Source of the DNA: Manihot esculenta
Lineage: Eukaryota; Streptophyta; Magnoliopsida; Malpighiales; Euphorbiaceae
Assembly: GCF_001659605.2 (NCBI RefSeq)
Contig: NC_035178.2
Coordinates: forward strand, 33,311,127 to 33,375,126
Reading direction: 5' to 3'
DNA: 64,000 nt
Part shown: piece after piece, positions 1 through 10,010 of the stretch
How the letters are laid out: each line of letters begins with the position of its first letter
Position numbering within the stretch: the first letter of the stretch is position 1
Position numbers and translations under genes: made by a program
The notes under the pieces: model-generated
What the model saw: only the letters and a program-made list of their open reading frames with translations
Told to the model about the DNA's origin: nothing
Database searches by the model: none

Positions 1-69
1 ACTCTTGCTCTCTTCTCAACATGTTTGCATTTGATGCGGTGGCAAATTGTTCCACCCGCTGTTGGAGGT

Positions 70-400
70 TTATATAGAACTTGCCATTGTTTCCATCATC
101 TTTTCAAGGTGCTGGATGGAACTTAGAGGTACTGGTTGGGCTTGATATCCTTGATAGTCCTGGTAGTCGTTAGCCTCTGCATAACTGAAGTCTGGATAGT
201 CTCCCCAACCTGGATTGTACGTGTTATGGTAGGGATCATGTCTTGGCTGTTCATAGAATCCTCCATATGCATGTCTAGGCTGGCTATCGAATCCTCCAAA
301 TGTATGCACTGGTTGGTCATACTGATAAAGTGTGGGACATTGATCAGTTGGATGTCCCACATATCCACGGATCCTACATGGTCTTGGTGGCTGGGATGCT
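70..400 (-). pseudogene. Gag C-terminal fragment of the left-edge gypsy element
   Basis: The minus-strand reading frame contains GHPTDQCP, which resembles the end of the knuckle in Athila-like Gag proteins (C-x2-C-x-GHPTDxCP). It is followed by a Gln/Tyr/Pro-rich tail with repeated GGF-x2-QPRH segments. The first Cys pair of the knuckle looks degenerate, since only one Cys is visible before GHPTDQC. No start codon consistent with a full Gag is visible to the right and the frame is interrupted, so this is a remnant. Gag would package the element RNA in the cytoplasm. The assignment rests on one motif and on the position downstream of the primer site. Confidence 0.5.
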
Positions 401-682
401 TGAACCTATTGAACTAGTCCTATGGCAAATTCTTTCATAAAAGATGTCAGTAAAGAAAAATCATATCTACTTACCTCATCCATGATTCAGATCTGCGATG
501 GTGACTGTGCCTTGGTGAGATGTTCGGCGGCAAAATGAGGATGAGGTTCGGCGACCAAAAGTTGATGAAGTTCGGCGGCCGAATGTGTTGCAGAAGGTGC
601 TCTTGCGCAAAGGTGGTCTTCAATTTTTTTTTATTTTTTTTTTAATTTGGTCCTGAAAGAAAAACAAATAACTTAAATCAAC

Positions 683-700
683 TCGCCGGTAACGGTGCCA
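683..700 (-). other. Retrotransposon primer binding site
   Basis: On the minus strand the bases read TGGCACCGTTACCGGCGA, beginning with the TGG that pairs with the CCA end of a tRNA, five bases after the LTR end. The sequence resembles the tRNA-Asp type sites of plant Athila/Tat elements. This site decides the orientation of the left-edge element. Confidence 0.7.
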
Positions 701-705
701 ATTTT

Positions 706-2602
706 TGACTCACTGTTGTCCAAGCCGGTCAAAAATAACCTTTCTGGTTATCAACAATTTACAACTGCAGATAGTGGTGAAAGGATCGAATCCACAGGGA
801 ATTGAGAACTTACCTATTTTCCTTATCAAGACCAATAAAATAAACTGAAATAAAAATAAACTGAAAAAGAAATAAACTGAAAGCAAATATAACTGAAAGA
901 GAAATAAACTGAAACGAGATAAAACTGAAAGACAAATAAACGGAAAGCAAAATAAACTGAGACGGAATAAAACTGAAAACGAGATAAACTGTAAACGAGA
1001 TAAACTAAAAGCGGAATAAAAATAAATTGCAGTAAAAGTAAAATAGGGGGTTTTGAGATTGATTTGATTAATAAACTACTGAAAGCAATTAAAATAAGCG
1101 AATAATAAAATAAAAGAGAAATAAATAATAAGAAAGCTCTAGTTGAAGAATTGGATCCACTTCAGTTGTTGGGATTGATCATTGACACTTAGTTTCTTTT
1201 GATTGATTCAATAGATTAGTTATGGAGATGGAAGACGCTTCTCACCACCATGTCTCTCCTTATGATTAAACCAATTAGGGAACATCCTCTAATTAATTAC
1301 TAATTAATAAATTACCAAGGAACGTCCTTAGGCCTTAGGCATCAAACAATTGTTAATTGCATGAAGAAAGAGAGAGATCCAATCCTAACTACTCAAACGC
1401 ATGAGATGTCGTTAGATCATATAATTTTCTTAGTTTTTACACCAAGTGTTCTTATGTTTGAATAATCCAAGCAATTACGGACTTAAATCATCCAAACTAA
1501 CATATTATTACTTTGCAATTAAGAATCAATGTAGATCTAAACAACAAAGCAATATTGAAATCAAGCATGAAATTGCACAAATATTGAATAACCAAAAGTT
1601 GAATAATGTTTGATCAAGTCTCCCAATCCATAAAACAACTAAAGCATCACCTAATCTTCAACTAAAATAAAAGATTTCAGCCTCTCATGGCTGAAACAAA
1701 ACCAAAAATAAAAGAAAAGAAGAAAGGTAGAAGAAGAGATGTGAATCTCGTAGGTGCCTCCCAAGGGGGCTTAAAGGTTGTGTGGAGGCTCCTTATGTGT
1801 CTTTTTATAGTTGAAAGTGCTACCCTAGGTCATACTTGCTTCCTAATTAGTGAAGAGGCTATCCAAAGTGCTGAAAAGGAAAGAATCGCGTTGCAAATTC
1901 TCCGGAAGGAAGGAGGCGCGCGGATCAGGCTTCAGAAGAAGAAGGATGCGCGCGGATTGCAGAAGAGGAAGTGGAGCGCAGTCATTGAATGCAGAAGGGA
2001 AAGTGAATCTGTCCAGTCTTTCCTTTTTAGGTGGACCCTTCGTTTGAATTTTGAATGCTGAACGCAGAAGAGGCAAATGCGTCTTCATGAGATCTTGCTG
2101 CCTAAATAAGAAGATTTGACTGCTGCAGTGTGTGTATATCTTTGAATGAGGAAAGAAAGATCTGCGATTTGAATTTCAAATAATCTTCTGACTGAGCTTT
2201 CCTTATTTGCTTTTGCTTCTGCACTTCCCTTATTTGAGGACTTTCCTTTTCTGAAAACTTTCCTTATTTGACACTTTCCATAATTGGCTTCACCTTCTGA
2301 ATAAGGAAAGAAGAATCTGCAATTTGAATTTCAAAGAATCTGTTGATTGCGCTTTCCTTTTTTGGCACTTTCCTTATCAGAAAACTTTCCTTATTTAGCA
2401 CTTTCCATATTTGAAAACTTTCCTTTTTTGGCACTTTCCATATTTGGCACTTTTTGGCAGTTTGAAGAGCATTTTCTCCAGATTGTCTCTTTACACCTAA
2501 TATCTGCAAAACATGATTAAAACCACAAAATTAGGCAGAAAAGGTGTAAATAAACATCAATAAGATCATGATAATATGGACTAAAATATGCTCTATCATA
2601 CA
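706..2602 (-). repeat. 5' LTR of the left-edge gypsy element (about 1.9 kb)
   Basis: On the plus strand the segment begins TGACTCACTG and ends CTATCATACA, so it has TG...CA ends, and the primer site follows its 3' end in minus-strand sense. The sequence homologous to the Tekay-like LTR runs right up to 2603, which gives an independent outer boundary. The LTR contains a run of AATAAACTGAAA-like units (about 830-1030) and several CTTTCCTTATTTG-like units (about 2190-2450). Short open frames at 1687-2061 and 1850-2047 lie entirely inside it and are not treated as genes. The partner LTR is outside the window, so the ends cannot be confirmed by comparison. Confidence 0.7.
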
Positions 2603-2964
2603 GTGATGTAATGAGGATTAGAATTATGCTTGGCCCTAATGTATGGTTAATCCCTTTTTGTACATGATCTATATGAAATGTTTTAATGTTGAATTATGTT
2701 GAACTAGGCTTGACATATGATATGTGATCCAACTAGAGCATTTGATGAGGGCTCTAGTATGGGGTTTGTATGTTTTCATTTTTAGTGCATGTACAGGTCA
2801 AGCTTGGTGTATGAAAAGATTTCAGTTTTTATGGAAATGTATGATCATGTATGGGATTTATCAGGTATTATAGGGTGTATAGTAGGCTTGCTACGGGTCC
2901 CGGCGACCTTAGGTCGATCTGGATCCTAGCGCCGGTAGCGGTCCGATTTCCGGATCGTTACAGC
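2603..2964 (+). repeat. Truncated LTR of the Tekay-like family, plus sense
   Basis: This is homologous, in reverse complement, to the 3' end of the two Tekay-like LTRs at 20346-22217 and 26831-29123. Shared blocks include CTACGGGTCCCGGCGACC, CGCCGGTAGCGGTCCGA and the terminal CGTTACA. The left part of the LTR is missing because the left-edge gypsy element inserted here; the rest would lie beyond that element, outside the window. It is clearly diverged from the other two copies and so is an older insertion. Confidence 0.8.
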
Positions 2965-2990
2965 AGTAATCTCTTGGTTTCCTAACAAAT
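2965..2990 (+). repeat. Short remnant matching the end of the 5968-7415 solo LTR
   Basis: GCAGTAATCTCTTGGTTTCC followed by TAACA matches the final bases of the solo LTR ending at 7415 with one or two differences. This suggests that the Tekay-like LTR at 2603-2964 inserted near the end of an older LTR of that family. The match is short, so the call is tentative. Bases 2991-3172 are AT-rich with nothing recognisable. Confidence 0.4.
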
Positions 2991-3172
2991 AAGATAAATA
3001 AAAAAATATATTAGATTAGATAATAAAAATAGAAATTAAAGGAATAAGAAAAGTGAGATATGGTGTAATTATGATGAATAGAAAAAAATATTAAATTAGA
3101 TGAATATATAATAAGAGAACCTCCACAGAATGCGACGTCTTCAGTTCGTCTAATTAAATAACCGAATAGGGG

Positions 3173-4173
3173 GTGTTACGAAGGGCAAGGTCATTGTTGG
3201 AGCGATCACGCCTCCACTTAAGCATGCTTCATCGCGCTGAGGAGGTTATCCTGCTTCCTCCTTCTCCTCCCCCTCCCCCTCCCATAACTGAAGAAATGAC
3301 TCCTACTCAGCCCGAGTCTTCTAGAAGGGGTACTCCTCTTACAGCGCCTACTCAAGCTGGTGCTCCCAAAGAAGCTGATGTTGGAGTAGCATGGCCTCGA
3401 GGTATCCAACACCTGGCATTGGCTCTAACTCAGACTACCTCCCTTTTTGAAGAGCCCAGCCTCTCTATTCTTATTGCCAAGAACGCTCTGAGGCCCGGGG
3501 ATCATCATCGTCTGAAAGCTATCACAACCGATGGTCTCTACGACAATATTATCCATTCTGTGATGTAGAGTTCTTTTTGTGCCTACATGGCAAGGAGCGT
3601 AATAAGGCTCTAAGGCGAGATTTCAAGGTTCATGAAATGGATAGAAATCTCCTTCAGGAGGAGTACTCGAGGCTAAAGGCTGAGGTTGAGGAGGTGGAGG
3701 GCACCATGAGAGAGACTTTAAAGTCGATGGGTAGGCCCTAGGCTGACCTAAATCAAGCAAACACTTCAAATTCAGCCCTTGAGAATCGGGCAAAAGCAAT
3801 CGAGGATTAAGTGGCCCTGCTTCAGTGCCATGTCCAAGAGCTGTAGTCTCAAGTGGAGGAGAATCGGGCCGCCTTTAACAGAATTGTTAAACTAGAGGCT
3901 GAGCTTCAGGAGACGGTGGCTCGAAGAGGGGAGATGTTCGTCGAAGGCCAAGACTCAATCAAGAAGGAGGTGGTGAAAAAGTTCCCTTCAAAAAACTTTA
4001 CCTGGATAGATGACATCTTTCTAGAGGAAGGAGATGAGGGCGAGCAAGAGGAGGAAGGGCAAGCTAAGGAAAATCCCACAAGCCGAGTCTCTGTAGATAA
4101 CGTAATAGATATAGAAAACAATGATGTAGTTGAGACTCGAGAGAAGGGATTTGAAGATCTTCCTGCTATGTAA
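3173..4173 (+). pseudogene. Degenerate antisense ORF (coiled-coil protein) of a Tat-like gypsy element
   Basis: Three open pieces in different frames (3173-3568, about 3570-3720, 3853-4173) together look like one decayed protein. It has a Pro/Ser-rich N-terminal part with an (SP)PPPPPP run, a segment around RPGDHHRLKA, then a long charged coiled coil (LKAEVEEVEGTMRETL; AAFNRIVKLEAELQETV) and an acidic tail rich in Glu. Its layout matches the better-preserved antisense ORF at 18160-20345 plus 29124-29485, and it lies opposite a gag on the other strand (5400-8118), as in Tat-lineage retrotransposons. Several in-frame stops (for example TAG codons near 3566, 3738 and 3844) make it a pseudogene. 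The function of these antisense proteins is unknown. Confidence 0.6.
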
Positions 4174-4394
4174 TTCTTTCGTATTTTTAATGAAAACATC
4201 TCTTTTGCTTTTATTGAATGTTTATATGTTTCGTACTTGCTCATAACTCTCATCCAACCATCGTCGAACAGGACTTAAGAAATCTCTTTAAAAGATGGTT
4301 AATGGGTTATTACTTGATCATAACACTCAGTCACTAACTTGATTCATAGCCATAAAATAAATAACTTGGGAAACTTTGTAAAACTGGGACCAGC

Positions 4395-5043
4395 AGTCGG
4401 TTATTGAGCCTGGCGGAATGTCTGCCTTATGGCCTTGGAATCAGATGCCTTATTTAGCGGGAGTAACACTCGGATTATGGCCCGGTGAGTGTCTGCCTTG
4501 TGGCTTTGGCATCAGATGCCTTGTTTAGCAAGACTAACACCTGAATTATGGTCTGGCATAAGATGCCTTGTTTAGCAAGACTAACAACCGAATTGTGGCC
4601 TGGTGGAACCCAGCTTGTGGCTTGGCATAAGATGCCTTGTTTAGTAGGACTAACACTTGGATTATGGCCTGGCGGAACCTGCCTTGTGACTTGGCATAAG
4701 ATGCCTTGTTTAGCGAGACAACACTCGGATTATGGCCTAGCAGAACCCGCCTTGTGCCTTGTGGCCTGATATAAGATGCCTTATTTAGCGAGACTAACAC
4801 TCGAATTATGGCATGGAAAAATCCGCCTTGTGGTCTAGCATAAGATGTCTTGTTTAGCCAGATTAACACCTAGATTATAGCCTGGCGGAACCCGCCTCGT
4901 GGCCTGGCATAAGATGCCTTGTTTAGCAAGATTAACACCCATATTATGGCCTGTTGGAACCCGCCTTGTGGCTTGGCATAAGATGTCTTGTTTAGTGAGA
5001 CTAACACTTAGATTATGGCCTGACATAACCCACCTTGGGGCCT
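4395..5043. repeat. Tandem array, about nine units of roughly 69 bp
   Basis: The landmark GATGCCTTGTTTAG (or a one-base variant) recurs at about 4446, 4514, 4562, 4631, 4700, 4775, 4844, 4913 and 4982. Spacing is 68-69 bases except for one 48-base and one 75-base interval. Units also share TAACAC-CGGATTATGGCCTGG and GGAACCCGCCTTGTGG-like blocks. The array lies between the antisense ORF remnant and the gag remnant of the same element, where Tat-lineage elements often carry variable tandem repeats. Short open frames on both strands here arise from the repeat and are not genes. Confidence 0.9.
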
Positions 5044-5399
5044 TTAATGGATGCTCTTTAATCTTTTGAAGAAGGTAACCGCAACATTCCTTATTACTGA
5101 AGAACATAACACATGAAAATACATCATTACCTATTGATAGAACTTTCTTAGATTACGAATTTTCTACCCATAGAGAAAGACTCGGCCATCTAAATTGGCC
5201 TACTTACAAGACCCTAGATGAAAAACCCTTGAGACCCTAAATGGTAATTTTTTGCCCAACTTACCAAACGAGGTCATACCACATGTGACATCTACCCTTC
5301 TAAAGGCTAAGCTTCCTACAACTCGACTCTTCTTATTGAACACTCGAGACTTCTTCTGTAACCCGCTTATTTCTTTTCCTCACCATCACTAGATCCTCC

Positions 5400-5967
5400 T
5401 GTAATTACATGTATAACCCCTACAGGCTTCTGTTTAGGTGTAGTTTCAAGATTTGTTACCTCAGGATCAAGCCTCCTCTCTTCTCTATCCTTTTTGGTAA
5501 ACTTTCAAAGTGTGTCGTCCCTTATTAATCTCTCGATCTCATCTTTCAGCTGCCGGCACTCCTCTCTTGTGTGTCCGTGGTCTTCGTAAAAACGATAATA
5601 CTTGATCTTATCTCGCCCTTCGACTCTCTTAAAGTTGAGGCCACCTGACCTCTTTGTTATTTTTTCTGATCCACATTAGAATACGTATTTGTGAGTCATT
5701 CAACAGAGTATCATTATTATACTTACTCTGGTCATCCTTCCTTTGGGAGACTGGGTAGTTTCTGTGGTCTCCTTCATATCCTCGCTTTTCTAGCTTTTGG
5801 CTTTGCTTTTAACTCGTCTTTTTGTCCTCTCTTAATGTCTAGATTTCATCATTCAGCCTGATGTACTTTTGGGCTTTGTCCATTAGCTGTTGATACATAG
5901 TGGATTGGTTCTTGATTAGGGAATCCATAAACTTGACATTATGGGTTTCTTTCTTCAAGGCTTCAGA
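5400..5967 (-). pseudogene. Tat-like Gag, C-terminal half (zinc-finger end), broken by a solo LTR
   Basis: On the minus strand the translation resembles the Gag at 16327-18160. There is a segment ending QQLMDKAQKYIRLNDE (5830-5900), parallel to AELMKRAEKYIRQDD, and further on [20 protein letters not shown] (5540-5600), parallel to FHRTHGHDTNNCFQLITEIE. The H-x4-C part of the finger is visible. A stop follows LNDE and frames shift between pieces. The sequence continues on the other side of the solo LTR at 7421. Between about 5044 and 5400 I recognise nothing beyond degenerate element sequence. Confidence 0.65.
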
Positions 5968-7415
5968 TGTTAGTGTATTTGCCCTAGGCCATTATCTTGG
6001 ACTATTTTGTATGTCGTTTTGGTTATTAATAAAAGAGATTTTACTATCATTATTATTTGTTTGCATGTTATATAATAATGATTAACATCCCTGGTTACTT
6101 ATTATTAAGTTGATAATAATAAAATATAACTAGTATGGTTATTGATTGATAATCATGAGATGATTATGTATATGTTGATATAATTCAATAATCATAGATA
6201 CTTGTTAGAGAACAAAATATTGGATGGACCAGCATTGAGATCACTATATGGATTATTGTCATAAGTGAATCTCAAAGTAGTTATGTCTTAATCCTTTGAC
6301 TTGAGATTGTCATAGTTTCCAACATAAGGACTATTATGTCTTTAATCAGACAATCATAAAGGTTATGATTGAGCATAATAGAAATTATGTAGAGGATATT
6401 GAACAATCAAGATAGAATTTGTCCCTCTCTTTGAGAGAGATATCTTCTGGGCCCCTCGATAAGTGAGACTGAGAAATGCATGGCCGTGCTCAAATGAATT
6501 GATAGTGTAATCAATATCATTTGATTTTATCAGTCTACTTAGAGATCTAGAAATCATAAGTTTGAACATTATAAGTTTGACATTGACCATGACTTATGTT
6601 CAAACTAGATATCGTGTGACAAAGGGATTAATGCATGTTCTATTTATTAGGTTTTATCGGACTATCGATCCTCATATTAATTAGGTAGTTATAATGTCTT
6701 GCTAGAGGCCGCTTATGATTTATGGGCCTTGTCGGACTAGGCCTATTGTCAATTAATATGAGCCTATTGGGTCACACACAAAAGAACGTTGTTGATGTGC
6801 TATATTAATGGGCTAAAAGCCCATTAGTATAATTAATAATAATAAAGATGTTATTATTATTAATATTAATTATTATTATGAGATAATAATATTTAAAAAG
6901 ATCTGCAGTCTATCTGTAACTGTTACAGATAAAAGATTCTTCGATTTTTCTTATCAAAACAAACTATCACGTAAGATATTTGAGTATCTGTGAGATTGTG
7001 ATAGTGGGTTATGCACACAACTCTTTTATGAAAAGAAGTTTGGGAAAAGTAAAAGACTTAAAACGTATATAACTCCTGCTGCGAATTGTGGGGGCGAAAG
7101 TTTTAGAGAATTTGTTTTGAGCTGCAGATTGGAAAAGCACATAGCTTATCCATCTTTGAGAGAGCTAGTACTCTAGAAGGATAAAAGACGTTCGTGTGGA
7201 TACCATAGCGGGTGTTCGTTGAAAAGCAGCACTTTGAGTCCGGGATTGTATCTTCTCATCGAGTCTAACAGGTTAGTAGCCTATCCTTCCTTTCGAATTA
7301 AACGAAGCACACGGATCTTGGAAAGAAAAATAGAGATTTTTAATTTTTTCGCTGCGTGTTTGGGTTGCAGTAATCTCTAGGTTTCGTAACAGAGTAATCT
7401 CTGGGTTTCCTAACA
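5968..7415. mobile_element. Solo LTR (1448 bp) with perfect 5-bp target duplication
   Basis: The segment starts TGTTAGTGTATT and ends GGTTTCCTAACA. It is flanked on both sides by TCAGA (5963-5967 and 7416-7420), a perfect target-site duplication. It contains no internal coding region or second LTR, so it is the product of recombination between the two LTRs of a full element. It lies inside the gag of the older Tat-like element, whose reading resumes on each side. The superfamily cannot be told from an LTR alone; Copia is possible. A short remnant of the same LTR end is seen at 2965-2990. Confidence 0.9.
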
Positions 7416-7420
7416 TCAGA

Positions 7421-8118
7421 TGCTATCTCATGATTTAAACCCTCCACCTAGACTTAAACAACATAGTGAATTGTGCAAAACTTTAAATTAAACCTGGACT
7501 GAGATGTTGGTACCATTTTTAAGCTAAACCTATGAGTGTTGAGGGAAACACTCGGTATAACACAAAGTCATTGACATCTTGAAGTTGCATAGTCGTCCTA
7601 AATATCGCCAGGTGACTCCTAGGATCTACTGTCCCATCATACTTGTCTAAAATAGGAATTTTAAACTTAGCGGGGAATGTTTCTACCAAGATCTCTTTTG
7701 AAAGAGGCGAGGCATTATCCAGGCCGAAGTCCTCTTCTTGCTCCTTCTGGTATCTTTGAACGACCCATACCAGCTTCCAATCAACGTCCTTTGGAGCATT
7801 GCTTGATGACTCTTCTTCCTTGAACTTGGTCTTTCCTTTAGACCATTTTTGAATTTCCTCTGCCCGAGTCCTCGGGGTATCGATGGAAGCTTCCTCCCTT
7901 TCCTTAGGAGTCGTGAAAGATGCCTCCCCTCCAGCTTTGTACTGCTCGAGATTAGCCTGCAATCTTTTGATATATTGGAGCATTTGCTCATTGTTCAAAT
8001 TATTGAGATCAGTTTCGTTGGCTATAGAAGATGTGATTTATCCACTGCCAGGAGTGAAAAAAATGATAGCGCCCTCATTGGTAGCAACCTTAGCAGTAGC
8101 TCGTGAATTACCAGCCAT
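7421..8118 (-). pseudogene. Tat-like Gag, N-terminal half
   Basis: The likely start is the ATG at 8118 (MAGNSRATAK...). A stop follows after about 26 codons, and the frame then runs open from 7998 down to about 7519. It contains a charged low-complexity segment and the conserved Gag core around ILDKYDGTVDPRSHLAIFRT, matching MAAYDGAGNPREHVLNYKTF in the Gag at 16327. The frame ends in a stop after STLIGLA, where the homologue reads MTLSGPARAWFNNL. The remaining Gag lies left of the solo LTR. It would encode the particle protein of a non-LTR-flanked (decayed) element. No LTR pair could be delimited for it. Confidence 0.7.
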
Positions 8119-8729
8119 TTCGAGAGGGAGTAAAAAAAACTTCTTTTTAAGAGAAAGGGAATAAGGGACCGGTTTTAGTCCAAATGAACAGAGAAAATTC
8201 AATGAATTTTCTCGGTAATAAAACTAAATGATGTGGCCAAAATGGAGTTGTTGTGATTGGTCAATCCTGCAAGAAAGAGAAGGTAAGGTGGTTAGTACCT
8301 ACGACAACCACTCCGACACTTAAATCAATAAACTGAAAAATAGGGCGAGTATAAGGAATTCTTAGAACTTAATAGTAGTTGTGTAAGAATTGCATACCTT
8401 TGTCTCTGGGATCATTGGTTTTTATACTGTAAAAACATGGAATTAATTATGACAGTTCCTGAAAATTTGCTTGGTGTCGGCTAATTGATAAGAGATTCCA
8501 TCGATTAAGTGATTGGTGATCCCGTGATTATAGGCGTAATGAAAATTTGATGGATTGTTCCTGCTAACGGTAACATTATATGAAGACTCGACTATTCAGA
8601 GGAGAGCGAGTTTTAGTGAAGATCCGGGTGCTATGGTGTCCAGGTCTTCCTTTCTACAGGTGGGACCGTGCATCAGTTTATCGTGTTTGTTGTCACGTGA
8701 TTCTATTTTATTGTGATAACTCATAACTT
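8119..8729. other. Unassigned stretch upstream of the Tat-like gag
   Basis: This should contain the untranslated leader and possibly the 5' LTR of the minus-strand Tat-like element, but I could not find matching LTR ends, a primer site or a target duplication. No coding sequence is recognised. Confidence 0.3.
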
Positions 8730-9250
8730 ATTTTGAATGATTATTGTGTTATCAGTTTATATTGTTTTTAAAATTATCTAATTAAAATTTTATAGTTAAT
8801 TTAATGATTTTTAAAACTACATTGCAATGCTATTATAGTTTCAATCGATATAACTGTAATGTACTGGTATAAATTATTATTTCATCAACATATAAATTAT
8901 ATATTTTTTTTATCTTAATGAATTATCCATTAAATTAAAAAGACTAATACTTTGCCTTTTAATTTTATATAATAAAACTCGACCCTTCCAATACTTTACA
9001 ATTATAAGCATATCATGAAATTGATTTTGATTAATTTCGTCATGATTATTGTAATAGAAAAATAATAAATTCAGGCTCCAAATACTATGTTTTCATAAAC
9101 TCTAGTAAAATTATGAAAGTCTACATAAACACAGATAAAATATTTTCATGATAAAATTTTGATAATTTATTTCATCCATAATGTGAAATATTAGCTTCAA
9201 TTTGTATTTAGTGGTTTTAAATTGCAAATTTTTAAACAATATTAAATGTT
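8730..9250 (+). repeat. Dispersed AT-rich repeat, copy 1
   Basis: The segment aligns by eye with a second copy split between about 11105-11222 and 14768-15195. Shared landmarks in the same order are AATTTTATGATTTTTAAxAC, ATTATAGT, GGTATAAATTATTAT, ATATAATAAAxCTC, TTTTGATAATTTATTTCATC and CAAATTTTTAAACAAT. Its class is unknown and no ends with target duplications were identified. Confidence 0.6.
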
Positions 9251-10010
9251 CTCTTTTAATTTTTTTTATACAATTAGTTTAAATAAAATTATTTAATTTA
9301 AATATAACAGTTAAAATTTAAATTAATTTTAATTTACTTTATTTATCTATTGTTAATATGAGTTAAATTAAATTCTAATTTAAACTCAACATTTTTACTA
9401 TGAACCATTTCAAAAAAAAAAAAAAAAACATCTTTACTATGAAAATATTATTATGTTATTTTTAATCTTTAATGAAAATTTTTCCAACCACTTCCCCTAC
9501 CAGTTTTATAGTCTTCATCATATTGTTCCCATTTAAATATCACAAACCCACCAAACCAATTTGGGAGAAAACCCAAAAAAAAGCTGCTTGATAGACGGTC
9601 ACCCTCACACGTGTATTGTGATAAGTAAAAAAAAAGAAACAAAACCCACTGTGAAGTTGGTTAAAATGGACTCTATAATCATTCCTAGTTTTAATTTAAA
9701 AAAAAAAATAACTGCAGTTTTTAAAATCTAAAATTAAATAAAATAATAGCTGCAATTTTTAATTTTTTTTATAAAATTAGTTTAGATAAGGTTATTTAAT
9801 TTAAATATAATATATCTGTAATTAAAATTAAAATTACTATTAAATTATTTTATTTATCCACAGTTAATGAGTTAAATTAAAATTTAGTTATTTGGATAAA
9901 ATAGTATTTTTTACAATGAAAACATTATTTTTCATATTATTTTAATCTTCAATGATAAAAATTTTTGTCAACTACTTTTCCATTTCAGTACTCACAAAAA
10001 CCACCAAATC
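9245..10010 (+). repeat. Diverged direct duplication, spacing about 500 bp
   Basis: Two related blocks occur at about 9255-9500 and 9757-9990. Both contain TTTTAATTTTTTTTATA-AATTAGTTTA, TTATTTAATTTAAATATAA, GTTAATxxGAGTTAAATTAAA, a TTTACxATGAAAAxATTATT block and TTTAATCTTxAATGA. Each is followed by CCA/ACC-rich sequence and homopolymer A runs. No coding sequence is seen. Bases 10011-11104 are AT-rich with no recognised feature. Confidence 0.55.

Larger units (their letters stand above)
1..705 (-). mobile_element. Internal 5' region of a gypsy-type LTR retrotransposon, cut by the window edge
   Basis: Read on the minus strand this stretch runs from a tRNA primer site (683-700) through an untranslated leader into a gag remnant, and leaves the window at base 1. 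The zinc-knuckle-like remnant and the primer site immediately inside an LTR fix the polarity. The leader between about 520 and 585 carries TTCGGCGGCCGAA and variants, a short palindrome that is also abundant in the unrelated Tekay-like LTRs further right. The rest of the element, including pol and the other LTR, lies outside the window. An Athila/Tat-like affiliation is inferred from the gag flavour and the primer site; it is not proven. Confidence 0.7.

Noticed and set aside
1687..2061. 124-codon plus-strand ORF and overlapping frames
   Set aside because: It lies entirely inside the left-edge LTR, has no recognisable domain and overlaps open frames on both strands, so it is a composition effect.
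4546..5107. Regular repeats at 4395-5043 as a possible CRISPR-like array, and long frames across them
   Set aside because: Units are directly adjacent with no unique spacers, and the setting is a plant retrotransposon. The frames simply follow the repeat period.
6363..6590. 75-codon minus-strand ORF
   Set aside because: It is inside the solo LTR and has no recognised domain.
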